NCBI GenBank assembly: GCA_033558025.1
Contig: JAUCEF010000007.1
Location: 10,168,001 to 10,232,000, forward strand
Source of the DNA: Phytophthora sp. 'mugwort'
Lineage: Eukaryota; Oomycota; Peronosporomycetes; Peronosporales; Peronosporaceae
Reading direction: 5' to 3'
Length of the DNA stretch: 64,000 nucleotides
The position numbers and the translations under genes are program-made. The first letter of the stretch is position 1, and the number at the start of each line of letters is the position of its first letter. The notes below the pieces were generated by a model. The model saw nothing but the letters and a program-made list of their open reading frames with translations. It was not told the origin of the DNA and did no database searches. This document shows positions 63,301 through 64,000 of this stretch, in pieces.

Positions 63301-64000
63301 GTGCAACGACCACTGCAAATTACTCCCATTTTACTGGACAAGAAGGGAAATCGCGGTAGAAGCCGTTCGGAACAGACTAACTGCACCTTGAGGGAAGACG
63401 AGGCAATCGTGGTATATCGTCTTAGAGGTCCGGAGAAGTATGTGGCCGGGCTGCGTATTCGTGACATGGCCAGCGATACCCAAGATGTTGGTGAATGGAG
63501 TCCGAATTTGCCACTATTCAAGCTAGCATCGAAGCTGAGTGATCCAAATGTGTCCTGGAATATGTCGGAAGAGGCAGTGTTTTGGACACGTGGAAGCTTG
63601 GGTGATGGTCCTGTGTGCAGCGTGAGTTTACACGAGATGGCGGAGACAATATTCGCGACTGTGAGCGATATTTCGAGGAACCCGAATTACCGAATTGAGA
63701 ATCGCTCAACGCGCTACTCATTCCGTTACGTACAACATGGTGTGAAGACCGCAGAGGAAATTGTGTTGGGTCCTATGGAAAGCCATTCGTTTGCGTGGGA
63801 GGACCCGAAGGGTGATTTACAACTGCGTGTTACGGCGACACACTGGAAGGTGCCGACGTTGGTTGACTTCATGCAGATTGGGGAGGTGAAGAATGCACCC
63901 CAGGGCCTTTACGGTGAGGTTTACATCGATGTTTCTACGCGAGTATTTGCTATGGGAGACACCAAAGTGTATTCGGATGTTCGACAGCGTGCCACTGTAA
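57325..64000 (+). CDS. VPS13/chorein-family lipid-transfer protein with EF-hands, partial
   Basis: One open frame of 2,225 complete codons runs off the right edge (the last base is an incomplete codon). VPS13-type proteins are bridge-like lipid channels at organelle contacts. Residues 1-20 (MWTLLLALLLVSLAATAAFA) are hydrophobic, a signal anchor unusual for classical VPS13. The N-terminal chorein-like segment follows (DGSLELRDLVLGKHVLPNLE, RLEMTRLLLVVPLWGRLVRL). EF-hand pairs are inserted at about 880-940 (DVDGGGTLDVSEI; DSDGSGDISLEEF) and 1318-1400 (DADQDGSGELDTEEV; DTDKSGQISWEEF). From about 1690 come VPS13 adaptor-binding/SHR-BD-like strands (FYSPFWIQNRSGLDLRFKL at about 1850). Spot checks at 58501, 59521, 60001, 61261, 62401 and 63961 confirm frame. 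It may be an oomycete-specific VPS13 subtype. Confidence 0.82.
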   Translation, partial: MWTLLLALLLVSLAATAAFAAYGDMLLTLLLRKFAGSAVGAKFCITWSLRDGSLELRDLVLGKHVLPNLEPLAGLPFDLERLEMTRLLLVVPLWGRLVRLASGQPVDPKQVRMESKLLIGGLRLGLTLDDAEKWMWNRDENAARCVEAVKQAAKVRVARVNAWTATIVQKLKELADLRDRICSAKKAQLKKTGEQAPLKPAFWHLWVDELLDSFDFVLHSFSLLIRDEYSGSTVGIAMEEFEMGRSGPTDDNRRKRSMRLVNYEMFLNSRPGNSADACHLIAPLTMEIGVFMPFIFQSLIMGHDTGEPAFGLEISFAHGQDFDVELRPVQAGMLLRLLQPINYYYDWQTAASIADDLACVQLSPIESEEYMSLFNEQWKFDNETGFLRRRYEGYKQKEVIVKRKSRLDELEVKVLASRLLYLRSLSLGWEIPNAGKPLPYVSEEDLERGNLRKFVENPVDYYVDKDKIPETPPMFHLFLVSFKMARMNIRLIEDNEMKLMTFFVHDVDFELRYRMTKVGEKDTAVEIALDAARFGLLDNRGAPTNVFRQIMDRNPEAEDMMSIAISQRGDGYMDIGATFKHFSLLLVFDPLLYMMHKFLPAIGEDEVEQMRFIACKKADAMDSPEQRDAAKHLYVEDLPKPYSPLMLGGMPLGCSMLLQGCEFCLIGDSKTLKSPVLAFTADTKLRVLSSERSEAVELELVDVALTPCTIILRDDGIELDIGDLRTILELEGEGVDFSMGYRLNVGDPAKESSRFGKKSSDGTGKSASSLWNVARKAASKPQVIEVEHPDIEEIESRSLTPHRKDRVKAGARRKLTMQMSDFAMNLSATDLSVLLSIMASLNESMKEDIEVIKKREEGEARMKKARREVEEKRYMDRLKEEFKLRDVDGGGTLDVSEIGDLIRSATDCVNLTKSEFDATVADFVSIVDSDGSGDISLEEFESALSRNKILYTRLHRHVVAITGQEYVDPDMQRNKVPHFSGDDANTLANAAALASFWERYEEQVGASNTSLKGQRPIVVQKKMVRVFKNYEYAQEAWNRIVNPSLVKPGEQSPWLLSKEMDMDGRGDLIDQLLSSLKDDSHDQASLNPRYVVEQQLFVQTVVSTSFGGFYMRLIDEMLPMGTPAIEISLEELGIYANFSMWEGGSSIPTTDLQARKRSRNNFGVAKISFDVYGNYYNTKARQVEPFIEYYQGILDTKKEPESPLEVIYSSDRYFQLNVTSAFMEAVNSNVASFSKVEHRAEAERPHVKEIGAIFWMLNESGVNIKYYMVVKRQAKKRVREEIVTAVTAVSTGEAHACMLLDNSEAEEYEKQSLKEKQLRQAFRDADQDGSGELDTEEVRAVLKSVYEEEDKQRRTSVSKKSSIYKRSSSSILENESEFAQAVDDFIALADTDKSGQISWEEFKIAIAKSRATVERYISLEIEGYRTIHGVPLMSIGQTQVYELTPFFEDVESEKSIAELYDQGVALLTKVEQPTRQELQKAYACLQRVKDLDPNYEWIDSYHADCIRQYLPVLAAIHISVDGFYGLQVKVSGAECIRNGTAKDTELLMYDEQGAAASCNPEQKSGDERFFMLPALGIISIPLDLVAAGSFAIRQTGETEWSNTLELSVSDQRSYKRMTRFEQLEAQKALRGEGNSSVSSAKRVKEKLGTNAALPSPNDFAPAGKEVVYPSSSCIDNQPTVVIEKISANNPHLGTWWLTIQPQLVLHNVLPCGVEYAIVQPDDCPADTLTSKGEFRVVDNTGKDKKSRAVKTLGQIDYFAYVNEVNSRKMYVESGKTIQVFGLDLNKPALMMMRLCASETNRAATWSAPFLVHLEADRVSFNDDAFELLFDDGPSFVFHPQWELNAARTVFFYSPFWIQNRSGLDLRFKLSRGRVCTIEEHRMFFPDAKEIPLMATAPPDKAPISLRPFQETPRIYEGESLVSGKTKKYLPNFDKLGWSEPEDMATVSKKGELRPSGSGNYSFVLAFEVRAAPAQFFRSKIFVISPRFVFLNHVQRPLQITPILLDKKGNRGRSRSEQTNCTLREDEAIVVYRLRGPEKYVAGLRIRDMASDTQDVGEWSPNLPLFKLASKLSDPNVSWNMSEEAVFWTRGSLGDGPVCSVSLHEMAETIFATVSDISRNPNYRIENRSTRYSFRYVQHGVKTAEEIVLGPMESHSFAWEDPKGDLQLRVTATHWKVPTLVDFMQIGEVKNAPQGLYGEVYIDVSTRVFAMGDTKVYSDVRQRATV

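Noticed and set aside
1..64000. CRISPR array, phage or plasmid features, bacterial operons
   Set aside because: Genes have spliceosomal introns and eukaryotic families; no regularly spaced repeats or bacterial signals were seen.

Overview
The window looks like nuclear DNA of an oomycete, most likely Phytophthora or a close relative. Genes are packed closely (often 50-300 bp apart), most are interrupted by short GT-AG introns of about 56-90 nt, and intergenic DNA carries broken cut-and-paste DNA transposons (Tc1/mariner, hAT and Harbinger types). The gene content includes axoneme/cilium assembly candidates, which fits an organism with flagellated zoospores. The genus is inferred from style and content, not proven.

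Layout. 1-970 is a decayed Tc1/mariner transposase. 970-3106 is gene-poor, with a coding relic and a possible MITE. From 3.1 to 37.2 kb is a dense gene block: a GOLD-domain coiled-coil protein (+); a 5-exon, ~1,806-residue propeller/solenoid protein that may be CPLANE1-like (-); CSTF3/Rna14 (+), divergent from it across 55 bp; FANCI (-, 6 exons); a protein with about eight CTFxPKI-type repeats (+), divergent from FANCI; a PX-START protein (-); an unrecognised Ser/Thr/Arg-rich protein (-); a proline-rich, triple-C2, four-EF-hand protein (+); a coiled-coil protein (+); an unrecognised 6-exon acidic protein (+); an Ala-rich helical, tail-anchored-like protein (-), divergent from mitochondrial ATAD3 (+); and an NPL4 of the plant type without zinc fingers (+).

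From 37.2 to 39.9 kb is a complete hAT insertion: 18-bp imperfect terminal inverted repeats, a perfect 8-bp target duplication, and a ruined transposase inside. After it come uridine kinase (+) and proteasome alpha-5 (-), then about 2.7 kb of gene-poor DNA, a two-PDZ protein (+), a PP2C phosphatase with an N-myristoylation-type start (-), and about 4.8 kb of repeat-rich DNA with a broken Harbinger transposase. The window closes with PEX5 (+), DNAAF1 (+) and the first 2,225 codons of a VPS13/chorein-family lipid-transfer protein with two EF-hand pairs, which runs off the right edge.

The genes are mostly unrelated housekeeping and cytoskeletal functions; I see no operon-like pathway. I found no CRISPR array, no convincing tRNA or rRNA gene, and no clearly new multi-gene system. 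The strongest original observations are the intact hAT boundaries, several multi-exon gene models that unite fragments, the regular repeat protein, and unusual domain combinations (PX-START, triple C2 with EF-hands, EF-hand VPS13, degenerate W-motif array in PEX5). All gene names rest on motif recognition by eye; no search was run.
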